Source of the DNA: Chloroflexota bacterium
GTDB lineage: Bacteria > Chloroflexota > Chloroflexia > Chloroflexales > Roseiflexaceae
DNA: 64,000 nt
NCBI GenBank assembly: GCA_013388755.1
Contig: JACAEQ010000108.1
Span: forward strand, 26,860-90,859
Direction: 5' to 3'
In this document: positions 8,497 through 15,939 of the stretch, one piece after another
Layout: the number at the start of each line of letters is the position of its first letter
Position numbering within the stretch: the first letter of the stretch is position 1
The notes under the pieces: model-generated
Database searches by the model: none
What the model was told of the DNA's origin: nothing
Seen by the model: the letters and a program-made list of their open reading frames with translations, nothing else
Program-made: the position numbers and the translations under genes

Positions 8497-9435
8497 TCAC
8501 TGAACGCGCGACGCCAGTTCTGGCGCATACCGTTGCAGATCGGTGCGTAGCCGCAACAACGCAAGATCAGCGGCTTTGGCTTCGAGCATAATATCGAATG
8601 GCGGCAACCCGCGCGCGGCGTTGAGCAGGGCGATGAATTCGAAGGGGTTCAAATAATCGCTATGCTGGCCGGGCCGCGGTGCGAGCACATGGGGCGCGCC
8701 GCGGGATTGCGGCTGCATGTGCGCTTCGGTGCGCTGCGTGCTGAAGTGTACCTCTGGGCGCACACCTGGCGGCCAGGTTGCCAGCGCCAGACTGAGCGCT
8801 TCCGCCAGGCCGATCCGTTCCGGATTATGCAGCTGCAAATGCAGCGCATCGAACACAACGGGTACACCGGTGATCCGGTGGAGACGCAGGACGTCGAACA
8901 GGCCGAACCGTGTATCATCGTGTTCTACGGCCATGCGCCGCCGTACGGCAGGTGCCAGGCGCTCGAATCGCGCCGCAAACCGCTCGATCGCTGCCGCCCT
9001 GTCATCGCTGGCACCCCCGACGTGCAGCACGACAACACTCTCCGCGCCGACGCCGAGTGCATCGAGGAGCGCAGCCTGAAGCCCAACCACCTGCCCGGCA
9101 CGCGCCGCGACGTCTGGAGCCGCAGTTCCAAGCGCGGATGAAAGCGCCGAATGGACGGTCAGCCGGATGGCGGCGCTTCGCGCCAGCGCACCGGCTTCGC
9201 CAAACATGTCGGCAGCGGCGCGCTGTGCCAGCATCACCCCGGCGCTGTCTTCGGCTGCCAGAAGATCCTCCGGTAGACGATAGAAGCCGATATGGTGCGC
9301 CTGTAAGTAGCGCAGCACCTCGCATACCCGGAGCAACCGCAGGCTTACATGCGTGCCCGCCTCGGCCTGGTGTACGCCGGCGTTGCGAAGCCGGTCGTGG
9401 CCCAGTATTCTGGTGGCGACTCCCAGGCGTAGCAT
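8497..9435 (-). CDS. uvsE: UV damage endonuclease UvsE (UVDE)
   Basis: This 312-residue protein of the UVDE family is a TIM-barrel, metal-dependent endonuclease that nicks DNA 5' to UV photoproducts and starts alternative excision repair. Family motifs seen are VVLHVGG, VEHDD, PVVFDALHLQLHN, EVHFSTQR, HSDYLNPFEF and FDIMLEAKAADLALL, which hold the metal-binding His, Glu and Asp residues. The start at 9435 is set by AAGGTGA upstream and the conserved N-terminus MLRLGVATRILG. The family is usually about 300 residues. It is driven by a strong promoter with repeated operator-like sequences at 9479-9518. Confidence 0.92.
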   Translation of the reverse strand: MLRLGVATRILGHDRLRNAGVHQAEAGTHVSLRLLRVCEVLRYLQAHHIGFYRLPEDLLAAEDSAGVMLAQRAAADMFGEAGALARSAAIRLTVHSALSSALGTAAPDVAARAGQVVGLQAALLDALGVGAESVVVLHVGGASDDRAAAIERFAARFERLAPAVRRRMAVEHDDTRFGLFDVLRLHRITGVPVVFDALHLQLHNPERIGLAEALSLALATWPPGVRPEVHFSTQRTEAHMQPQSRGAPHVLAPRPGQHSDYLNPFEFIALLNAARGLPPFDIMLEAKAADLALLRLRTDLQRYAPELASRVQ

Positions 9436-9478
9436 CAGACGATCACCTTGATTGTGGCATTCAGGGAAGATGATTACA

Positions 9479-9518
9479 CGGTTTCGTATAGTATATTCCG
9501 GTTTCGTGTATCTGTCAA
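9479..9518 (-). promoter_or_regulatory. uvsE promoter with two direct repeats at the -10
   Basis: On the minus strand TTGACA (9513-9518) is separated by 17 nt from TATACT (9490-9495), a near-consensus housekeeping promoter. A 12-bp direct repeat, TAYACGAAACCG on the minus strand, lies at 9499-9510 (in the spacer) and 9479-9490 (just downstream of the -10). The copies are 20 bp apart, about two helical turns. This is a plausible repressor operator, perhaps a DNA-damage regulator given the gene. The identity of the regulator is not known. Confidence 0.65.
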
Positions 9519-9543
9519 GTGCCGGGATCATGGATCTACATGG

Positions 9544-10581
9544 TCACGATCGGACATACACCGGGTTGGTATACAACCATGGCATGCCGCGCCGGTACCC
9601 TTCGAGACGATACACTCCCGGGTACATGACCGAATGGCGCAGGATCTGGATGCCGCGCGCCAGGATCCGGCCGTTGTAGATGAGGTGCAGTTCGGCGTCG
9701 CGCCCGGTATCGGCGACGAATGTCAGCGGGCCGCCCTTCAGGCTGGCATCATCACCTGGATGCCAGCGCTCGGCGCCACGCGCTGCATGAAACGTCAGCG
9801 CCGGGCAGTCGCCGTCGAGCCGGTTGACAAAATAGGAATGCCCGGCAGCGAGCGCGTCGAGGATGGTGCGTGTCGCTGCACGCGGATCGGCCGGGAGACG
9901 ATCCGGCAACAGGATATAGTTCGTCAGTGTGCCAAACATCCAGCGGTAGGGAAAGACCGCGACTCTGCCCCAGGGCGCCTGGCGAATGAAGGCATGGGCG
10001 TCCACGCCGCCAACACCGTAGGTGCGCCTGCCGGCCATGTTCAGCCGGTCCCACCAGGCGAGCGTCTCGGGCGTGGGGCCGCTGATGCCCAGGCGCGGGA
10101 AGAAATAGAGTAACTCTTTCGTACGCGGTGTCAGGTGCTCGCCCCAGTCGCTCATGATGTTCCATACTTCAAGCCCGACGCTCCGGCCATCGCGGTTGCG
10201 CGGGCCGTCGATCCCCCAGTCATCCCAGCGATAGATCTCCTTGAAGTCATTCTTCACCCGTTCGTCGGGATGTGCAATGATGCCGGAACCGCCGGCAGCA
10301 TAGACCTCGTCAATAAATGCCTGCGGCGGGAGGTGGTGATCGACCAGGCGATCGATGCCGAGCACGAGAAAATGGTTGCGCGGCGGTGTAATCTCATACC
10401 CGGCAATGACGAGCACATCATGCAGCCACCCTTCCCAGGCTTTTGCCCGCAGATCGTCATGGTCGGTGATGATGATCCAGCGCAACCCGGCATCGCGCGC
10501 GGCGATCGCCAGATCCTCAACGCTGCCGCTACCATCGGAGAAATGGGTATGCATGTGGAGCGCGCCGGGATATGCGTGCAT
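9544..10581 (-). CDS. PHP-domain metal-dependent phosphoesterase
   Basis: This 345-residue protein has an N-terminal PHP domain with metal-binding motifs ALHMHTHFSDGSG, IITDHDD, AHPDE and GGVDAHAF. PHP proteins hydrolyse phosphoesters (nucleotides, polyphosphorylated sugars, DNA ends); the substrate here is unknown. The C-terminal third is beta-rich and may bind ligand. The start at 10581 has CTGGAGG about 9 nt upstream. It is transcribed towards uvsE but separated by uvsE's own promoter. Confidence 0.85.
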   Translation of the reverse strand: MHAYPGALHMHTHFSDGSGSVEDLAIAARDAGLRWIIITDHDDLRAKAWEGWLHDVLVIAGYEITPPRNHFLVLGIDRLVDHHLPPQAFIDEVYAAGGSGIIAHPDERVKNDFKEIYRWDDWGIDGPRNRDGRSVGLEVWNIMSDWGEHLTPRTKELLYFFPRLGISGPTPETLAWWDRLNMAGRRTYGVGGVDAHAFIRQAPWGRVAVFPYRWMFGTLTNYILLPDRLPADPRAATRTILDALAAGHSYFVNRLDGDCPALTFHAARGAERWHPGDDASLKGGPLTFVADTGRDAELHLIYNGRILARGIQILRHSVMYPGVYRLEGYRRGMPWLYTNPVYVRS

Positions 10582-10660
10582 ATGCTCTGCCTCCAGCCGC
10601 CGCGTCAACCATACCACCGGATGCTGCGCACGGCGATCGGTATTGTAGCACCTGGGAAAA

Positions 10661-10669
10661 TGGTATACT
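10661..10669 (+). promoter_or_regulatory. Extended -10 promoter upstream of the secreted glycosidase-like gene
   Basis: TGGTATACT (-10 hexamer at 10664-10669) gives an expected transcription start near 10676 and a 5' leader of about 60 nt. The same TGGTATACT motif precedes two other plus-strand genes in this window. Confidence 0.5.
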
Positions 10670-10735
10670 GCTCATTAATGGCGGATCTTTTGCGATCATG
10701 CGCTCCCGCCACGATAACCGCGCACCCCCGTATCA

Positions 10736-13705
10736 ATGAGCCATCACGACCATACCATACGTGCGCTGTGCGTACTTGCCTGCCTGATCCTGTTCTGTAT
10801 GCTGCCCGGTGCGCATGCGGCGGCGCACCCCGGCCCGAACCTGCTGAGCAATGGTGGCCTCGCGCGCGGAAGCGTGACATTCGATACCTTCGCTCTGCTC
10901 CGACCAGCCGCGAACCAGGCGCCGACCATCAACCCGGCTGCGAGTGTCACCGGCGGGGCAGCGCCGTTGCGTGTCCGCTTTGCGGCACGTGCCGCCGATG
11001 CTGACGGCACGATCAGCACCTACCAGTGGCTCTTCGGCGATGGTACGGAAGCGCGCATCGCCAACCCGACGCACACCTATCAGGCGCGCGGTAACTATCA
11101 GGTCACCCTGAATGTCTGGGATAACGACGGCGCCATACGCTCTGCGCAGCTCCGTATTGGCGTCACGGATGACACGTCACCCACCATTGATATCGTCACG
11201 CCATCCGGCACCACGACCCACACCACGCGCGCGGTAACGCTGGTGCTTGCCGGTATTGCGGCGACCACTACAGGCGTGATTGACTCCGTATACTGGGATA
11301 ACCTGCGCACCGGGCAATCCGGCACCGTTACCGTCATGGCTGCCGCGCGCCTGAACTGGACCACACCGCCGATCGAACTGGCGCCCGGGCGTAACGAGAT
11401 CCTGATGACGGTCATTGATAATCGCGGGCGCGCCGCAACTGATCGACTGATCATGATGCGGCACGTCAGTGGCCCGCAGATCAGCGCGGTGCGCGTGGCA
11501 ACCACCCGCGTGCGCCAGTATGAGCGCTACCAGGTTGATTTTCAGGTGGCGACCGTGTCGGCCCATCCGCTTTTCACGTATGACGAGAAGCCGCCGCCGG
11601 GTGTCATGCCCGGTATCGGCATCACGGTCGAGGGTGTGATCACCACCCCCTCGGGGCGCATTGTGCGCCAGCCGGCGTTCTATCGCGAAGATGCGACACG
11701 GGAGACGAGAGGAGACGAGACCTATTATGCCCCGGCAGGCGCAACCGGCTGGAGCCTGCGCTATGCGCCTGTTGAACCTGGCGAGCATCGCGTGGCGTTG
11801 CACGCCCGTGATGCCAGCGGCAGTACCAGCGTCGTTGCCGGGCGCTTCACGGCCCTGCCGCCGGAGCGCAAAGGGTTCATTGGCGTCAGTGCGCACGACT
11901 CGCGCTACTTTACATTCAGCAACGGCGAGATCTTCTGGCCAATCGGCCCGGCCTGGGCAGGCGATCCGGAAGACGGGCAGGGCTTCAACTTCGACCGGCC
12001 CTGGCTGGCCGGGTCTGGAATCTATAGCAGCAACTGGGCACGCTGGAAATCAACCGCCGAGCAGCTCGGCAACGAAGGTTTCTCATCACGGCTGAGCTTC
12101 CAGGAGCACTACCCCGGCCATGAACTCTCACAGGAACTGTTCTATCCCGATGGCTACCGCATGTGGCTGGGCAGCTTCATTGATGATGCATTCGCGCCCC
12201 GGCTCATGCCCGATACCGACTACCAGATCAGTATACGGCTCAAGACCGTTGATCTGGCCGGCCCACGCGACAAAGGGCAGCCTTACGGCCTGGTGGTGAA
12301 GCTACACGACTGGCCCGAGGAACCGGGCTTCGAGCGAGCGAACCGCGCAAACCACTCGCTCATCCCGCGCATCAGCGTGAACCGCGACTGGCATACCGTT
12401 GTTGCAACCTATCGTACTGGCGATGACGAGGGCGCCGGCCAGCCACGCGCCGACCTGAGCATCTACCTGGAGAACGTCACGGCCGGCAGAGCCTACATTG
12501 ACGCCTTCTCGGTGCGCGAAATCCTGCCCGGCGGCCGCCTCGGCCCGGAACTGATCCGCAACCCGCGCGCCGATCTCCACACGTATGTCGAACAGCGACC
12601 GGCGGCCGCGATTGATGACCATCTGGCGCAGGCCGAGCGCGCCGGGATCTTCTTCAAAGTTGTGGTCCATGACAAGAATGACTGGATCCAGAATCACCTG
12701 CTGGCGCAGGGCATCTTCGCCGACACCGGCGACGGGTACTATCAGCCGCGCGGCACGAAGGCCCGCTGGTTGCTCGAGCAGTGGTGGCGCTACATCATTG
12801 CTCGCTGGGGATATTCCACCGCGGTCCATTCCTGGGAGCTGAACAATGAAGGTCCACCCGATGACGGCAGCGGTGACCATGCCTGGATGGCGCAGGAGTT
12901 TGCACGCTTCATGGACGAGCATGACGCCCACCCGCACATGGCCACGACCTCGTTCTGGTGCTGCTGGCAACCAGCCTTCTGGGGTGATCGCGCCCGCTTT
13001 CCGAACATTGACTATGCCGACATCCACGAATACCCGCAGGCTGACACCCGTTTCGCCGATGGGACGCCGGTCGCCTACGACGTCGCGCGCTTTCAGGCCG
13101 AGAGCAGCCTCGCCTACGCCGCCGGCGGCGTCGGGATGCCGATTATGCGTGGCGAGGTCGGCTTCCTGTACGAGCCGGTATACAGTTACCTGGCGCGACC
13201 CAATCCCGGCGTCTGGTTCCATAACCTGCTCTGGGCGCAACTCAATGCCGGCGCTCTGTTCGACCCGGGGTACTGGGATCGCGCGCATATGGAAGCATTC
13301 GACGCCGCCAGCGTCGCCGCCGCCTTCGCACGCTTTGTTGACACGCTCGATGACCTGCCGCGCGGGGGATATGGTGACGCAGCGCCCGGAGTGAGTAACC
13401 GTAACCTGCGGGTCTATGGGCAGACGAACCCGGCCACCGGTCGGGCGCACCTCTGGGTTCAGAATACGCAACATACATGGCGCAACGTGATGGGCGTCGA
13501 GGAACCGCAGGCAGTGACACCGCAGAGCGGTACGGTGACTGTCGCCATGGGCGCGGTGGGAACGTATACCGTCGAATGGTGGGACACAGCCACGGGTACG
13601 GTTCGTCGCAGCGAAGCGCTGAGGACCGACTCACAGGGCCGGCTCACACTGCGGATCAATGCCCTGCGGAGCGATCTGGCGCTGAAGATCCGCCGCGTGC
13701 CGTAA
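10736..13705 (+). CDS. Large secreted PKD/DUF5060-like protein with clan-A glycoside hydrolase-like barrel
   Basis: This 989-residue exported protein has a signal peptide ending AHA-AAHPG near residue 30. A PKD domain follows (about 60-150; WLFGDGTEA and PTHTYQARGNYQVTLNVWD), then an Ig-like segment and a DUF5060-like beta domain (about 255-375). From about residue 380 a TIM-barrel-like region begins. It appears to be interrupted by a beta-rich carbohydrate-binding-like module (about 460-600). Likely acid/base Glu705 lies in ELNNEGPP and likely nucleophile Glu807 in MRGEVGF, a pattern typical of clan GH-A. It ends with a beta domain. It probably acts on extracellular polysaccharide, but the GH family is not recognised. 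The ribosome-binding site is weak. Confidence 0.78.
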   Translation: MSHHDHTIRALCVLACLILFCMLPGAHAAAHPGPNLLSNGGLARGSVTFDTFALLRPAANQAPTINPAASVTGGAAPLRVRFAARAADADGTISTYQWLFGDGTEARIANPTHTYQARGNYQVTLNVWDNDGAIRSAQLRIGVTDDTSPTIDIVTPSGTTTHTTRAVTLVLAGIAATTTGVIDSVYWDNLRTGQSGTVTVMAAARLNWTTPPIELAPGRNEILMTVIDNRGRAATDRLIMMRHVSGPQISAVRVATTRVRQYERYQVDFQVATVSAHPLFTYDEKPPPGVMPGIGITVEGVITTPSGRIVRQPAFYREDATRETRGDETYYAPAGATGWSLRYAPVEPGEHRVALHARDASGSTSVVAGRFTALPPERKGFIGVSAHDSRYFTFSNGEIFWPIGPAWAGDPEDGQGFNFDRPWLAGSGIYSSNWARWKSTAEQLGNEGFSSRLSFQEHYPGHELSQELFYPDGYRMWLGSFIDDAFAPRLMPDTDYQISIRLKTVDLAGPRDKGQPYGLVVKLHDWPEEPGFERANRANHSLIPRISVNRDWHTVVATYRTGDDEGAGQPRADLSIYLENVTAGRAYIDAFSVREILPGGRLGPELIRNPRADLHTYVEQRPAAAIDDHLAQAERAGIFFKVVVHDKNDWIQNHLLAQGIFADTGDGYYQPRGTKARWLLEQWWRYIIARWGYSTAVHSWELNNEGPPDDGSGDHAWMAQEFARFMDEHDAHPHMATTSFWCCWQPAFWGDRARFPNIDYADIHEYPQADTRFADGTPVAYDVARFQAESSLAYAAGGVGMPIMRGEVGFLYEPVYSYLARPNPGVWFHNLLWAQLNAGALFDPGYWDRAHMEAFDAASVAAAFARFVDTLDDLPRGGYGDAAPGVSNRNLRVYGQTNPATGRAHLWVQNTQHTWRNVMGVEEPQAVTPQSGTVTVAMGAVGTYTVEWWDTATGTVRRSEALRTDSQGRLTLRINALRSDLALKIRRVP

Positions 13706-13775
13706 CGGGAATCCTGGTACACTACGCGATACTCACGGATTATGACAGTTGTAGCTACCGGTAGGGAGATGAGGC

Positions 13776-15122
13776 ATGGACAGCTTTAATGCTCACATCG
13801 AGGCCAGCAAGGGTCGCTATTTCGACGAACTCTGTACGTTGCTGCGTCAGCCCTCGATTGCCGCACAGGGCGTTGGTATCGAGGAGACTGCTCTGCTTGT
13901 CGCACAGCGGCTGGAACGAGCCGGCGCCAGGGTGCAGGTCTTTCGTATGCCCGGTGCCGCGCCGGTGGTGTATGGCAGTATCGGCGCCGGCCCGCGTACG
14001 CTGCTGATCTATGATCACTACGATGTTCAACCCCCCGAACCGCTCGACCTGTGGCACTCGCCGCCGTTTGAGCCCGCGCTGCGCGACGGCAAACTATATG
14101 CGCGCGGCGTCGCCGACAACAAAGGCAACCTGATGCTGCGCATCCAGGCGATCGAGTCGTGGCTGGCCGCAACGGGCGATCTCCCGTGCCGGATCAACTT
14201 CCTGATCGAGGGTGAAGAAGAGATCGGCTCGGTCAACCTGGAGGCCTTCTGCCATCATCATCGCGACCTGCTCCGCGCCGACGGCTGCCTCTGGGAAACC
14301 GGCGGCGTCAACGCCCTCGAACAGCCGACTATCATGTGCGGTGCCAAAGGCATCTGTTATGTCGAGCTTGTGGCGCGCGGCGCAAGCTATGATCTGCATT
14401 CTGCCAACGCCACCATGGTTCCCAATCCGGCCTGGCGGCTCACCTGGGCGCTGGCAACGCTCAAGGCGCCTGACGAGCGAGTCCTCATCCCCGGCTTCTA
14501 CGACCGGGTGCGCCCGCCGTCAGCAGCCGATATGGCGGCGCTGGCAAGCATTCCGCTCGATGATGACGCGTTGCTGGCCGACTTCGGCATTCCGCGGTTC
14601 CTCGGCGGCATGCATGGTCTCGAACGCCTCAAGACGCACCTGTTCAGCCCGACATGCACGATCTGCGGCATGGTTGCGGGGTATACCGGCGAAGGCTCAA
14701 AGACGGTCCTGCCATCCGAGGCGCGCGCCAAGATTGACTTCCGTCTGGTGCCCGACATGGACCCGGCCGAGGTTGTCGCGGCGTTACGTCGGCACCTTGA
14801 TGACCACGGCTTCGATGACATCGCCATTCTTGAGCACGGCCACGAGAAGCCGGGCCGCTCCGATCCTGACTCCCACGTCGCCCGGGCAATGGCAACGGCC
14901 ATCCGCCAGACATACGGTCAGGAGCCGGTCGTCTACCCGACGATGGCCGGTACCGGCCCGGTCTACCCGGTCTGCATCGAACCGGGTACGCCGATGACCT
15001 CGGGATGTGGCACAGGTTACCAGGGTACGCTCATCCACGCGCCGGATGAAAACATCCGCCTGGATGACTACTGGACTGCGATGCGCTGCATGGGGGCATT
15101 TATCGCCGCGTTCGCTGCATAG
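13776..15122 (+). CDS. M20 family metallopeptidase (dipeptidase/ArgE-DapE-CPG2 type)
   Basis: This 448-residue cytosolic zinc peptidase has the M20 motifs in order. Metal ligands are His and Asp in LLIYDHYDVQPPEP, bridging Asp in GVADNKGN, Glu-Glu in LIEGEEEIGS, and a His in the dimerisation part (YDLHSANA). It also has TVLPSEARAKIDFRLVPDM and a C-terminal GTLIHAPDENIRLDDY. It fits broad-specificity dipeptidases or acyl-amino-acid hydrolases; the exact substrate is open. The start is supported by AGGGAGATGAGG just upstream. A weak TGGTACACT -10 lies at 13715-13723. Confidence 0.9.
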   Translation: MDSFNAHIEASKGRYFDELCTLLRQPSIAAQGVGIEETALLVAQRLERAGARVQVFRMPGAAPVVYGSIGAGPRTLLIYDHYDVQPPEPLDLWHSPPFEPALRDGKLYARGVADNKGNLMLRIQAIESWLAATGDLPCRINFLIEGEEEIGSVNLEAFCHHHRDLLRADGCLWETGGVNALEQPTIMCGAKGICYVELVARGASYDLHSANATMVPNPAWRLTWALATLKAPDERVLIPGFYDRVRPPSAADMAALASIPLDDDALLADFGIPRFLGGMHGLERLKTHLFSPTCTICGMVAGYTGEGSKTVLPSEARAKIDFRLVPDMDPAEVVAALRRHLDDHGFDDIAILEHGHEKPGRSDPDSHVARAMATAIRQTYGQEPVVYPTMAGTGPVYPVCIEPGTPMTSGCGTGYQGTLIHAPDENIRLDDYWTAMRCMGAFIAAFAA

Positions 15123-15201
15123 CCGTTGAACGCATCCGGCACGCAGGAACGACCAGCGAGACCACGCGGTGTGCGGCGATATCTGGTGCAGTGTACGAGG
15201 G

Positions 15202-15825
15202 CTACCGCTCTACGTGCCGTAATCCGTTGACGAACAGGCGGCGCATTGCCGCAGCAATCCGCTCGCTGCTGTACAAAAGATCCTGGCGTTCGAAACTGTA
15301 GAGTTGTGGCGAGGTTGCAGCCAGAATGACGTCGGCAACAATCGGCCCGTCAATTGTATCAACCTCGCCACAGGCAACCGCTTCGGCAAGCAGCGCGACG
15401 ATCGTCTCGTGCAACCATGCATGAAACGGCCCACGAAAACCCTTCTTGCGCCGCGCACCGGTCGCGGCATCCTCAATTGCGGCAAACATCGGTAGATGCG
15501 ACTCGGTCAACTCGATTTTTTCGGCGATCAGGACGTCGAGTCGTGCCAGTGGCGACGGCGTCGTTACAGTATCGCTGACCAGCGCGCCGACACGCTCCTG
15601 AAACGCCGCCAGATCCTCTTTGATCAGCGCGCGGCAGAGTTCACCCTTGTCGGCAAAGTGCCGGTAGAGCGTTCCCTGGCCGACACCCGCCGAGCGCGCG
15701 ATCTCGTGCATGCTGGTGCGATCAACCCCCTGCCCGGCAAACAGGCGCTTGGCCGCTGCCAGAATCTGTTGCCGGTTCTCACGCGCGTCGCGCCGTTGCC
15801 GGCGTTGTGTCTGCTCCACGTCCAC
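15202..15825 (-). CDS. TetR-family repressor of the adjacent ABC exporter
   Basis: This 207-residue TetR/AcrR regulator has an N-terminal helix-turn-helix, RENRQQILAAAKRLF then MHEIARSAGVGQGTLYRHF. The rest is an all-helical ligand-binding and dimerisation domain. The start GTG at 15825 follows CGGAGAC. It is divergent from the two ABC exporter genes, and the region between carries two copies of a matching dyad on the ABC promoter. It is inferred to repress the exporter, and perhaps itself, until an exported drug or lipid binds. Confidence 0.9.
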   Translation of the reverse strand: MDVEQTQRRQRRDARENRQQILAAAKRLFAGQGVDRTSMHEIARSAGVGQGTLYRHFADKGELCRALIKEDLAAFQERVGALVSDTVTTPSPLARLDVLIAEKIELTESHLPMFAAIEDAATGARRKKGFRGPFHAWLHETIVALLAEAVACGEVDTIDGPIVADVILAATSPQLYSFERQDLLYSSERIAAAMRRLFVNGLRHVER

Positions 15826-15849
15826 GAGTGATGTCTCCGTTCGCTCCTC

Positions 15850-15900
15850 TTGACAAACGGATACCTGTCCGCTATAATCCTCTAAACGGACAATCGTCCG
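15850..15900 (+). promoter_or_regulatory. Consensus promoter of the ABC exporter with two TetR-type operators
   Basis: TTGACA (15850-15855), 17-nt spacer, TATAAT (15873-15878): a perfect consensus promoter. Operator 1, CGGATACCTGTCCG (15858-15871), fills the spacer. Operator 2, CGGACAATCGTCCG (15887-15900), covers the start of transcription. Both have the form AAACGGAy...GTCCGCT, start 29 bp apart and are dyads, as expected for a TetR dimer blocking RNA polymerase. Confidence 0.88.
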
Positions 15901-15939
15901 CTTAGATTATACAACAGCCGTCAAGCATGCACGACTCCC

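Noticed and set aside
11177..11896. Long antisense open frame inside the secreted glycosidase gene
   Set aside because: It is a shadow of GC-rich codon bias; the plus-strand protein has clear domains here.
12302..13474. 390-codon antisense open frame
   Set aside because: It overlaps the catalytic half of the glycosidase-like gene in mirror frame and has no recognisable domain.
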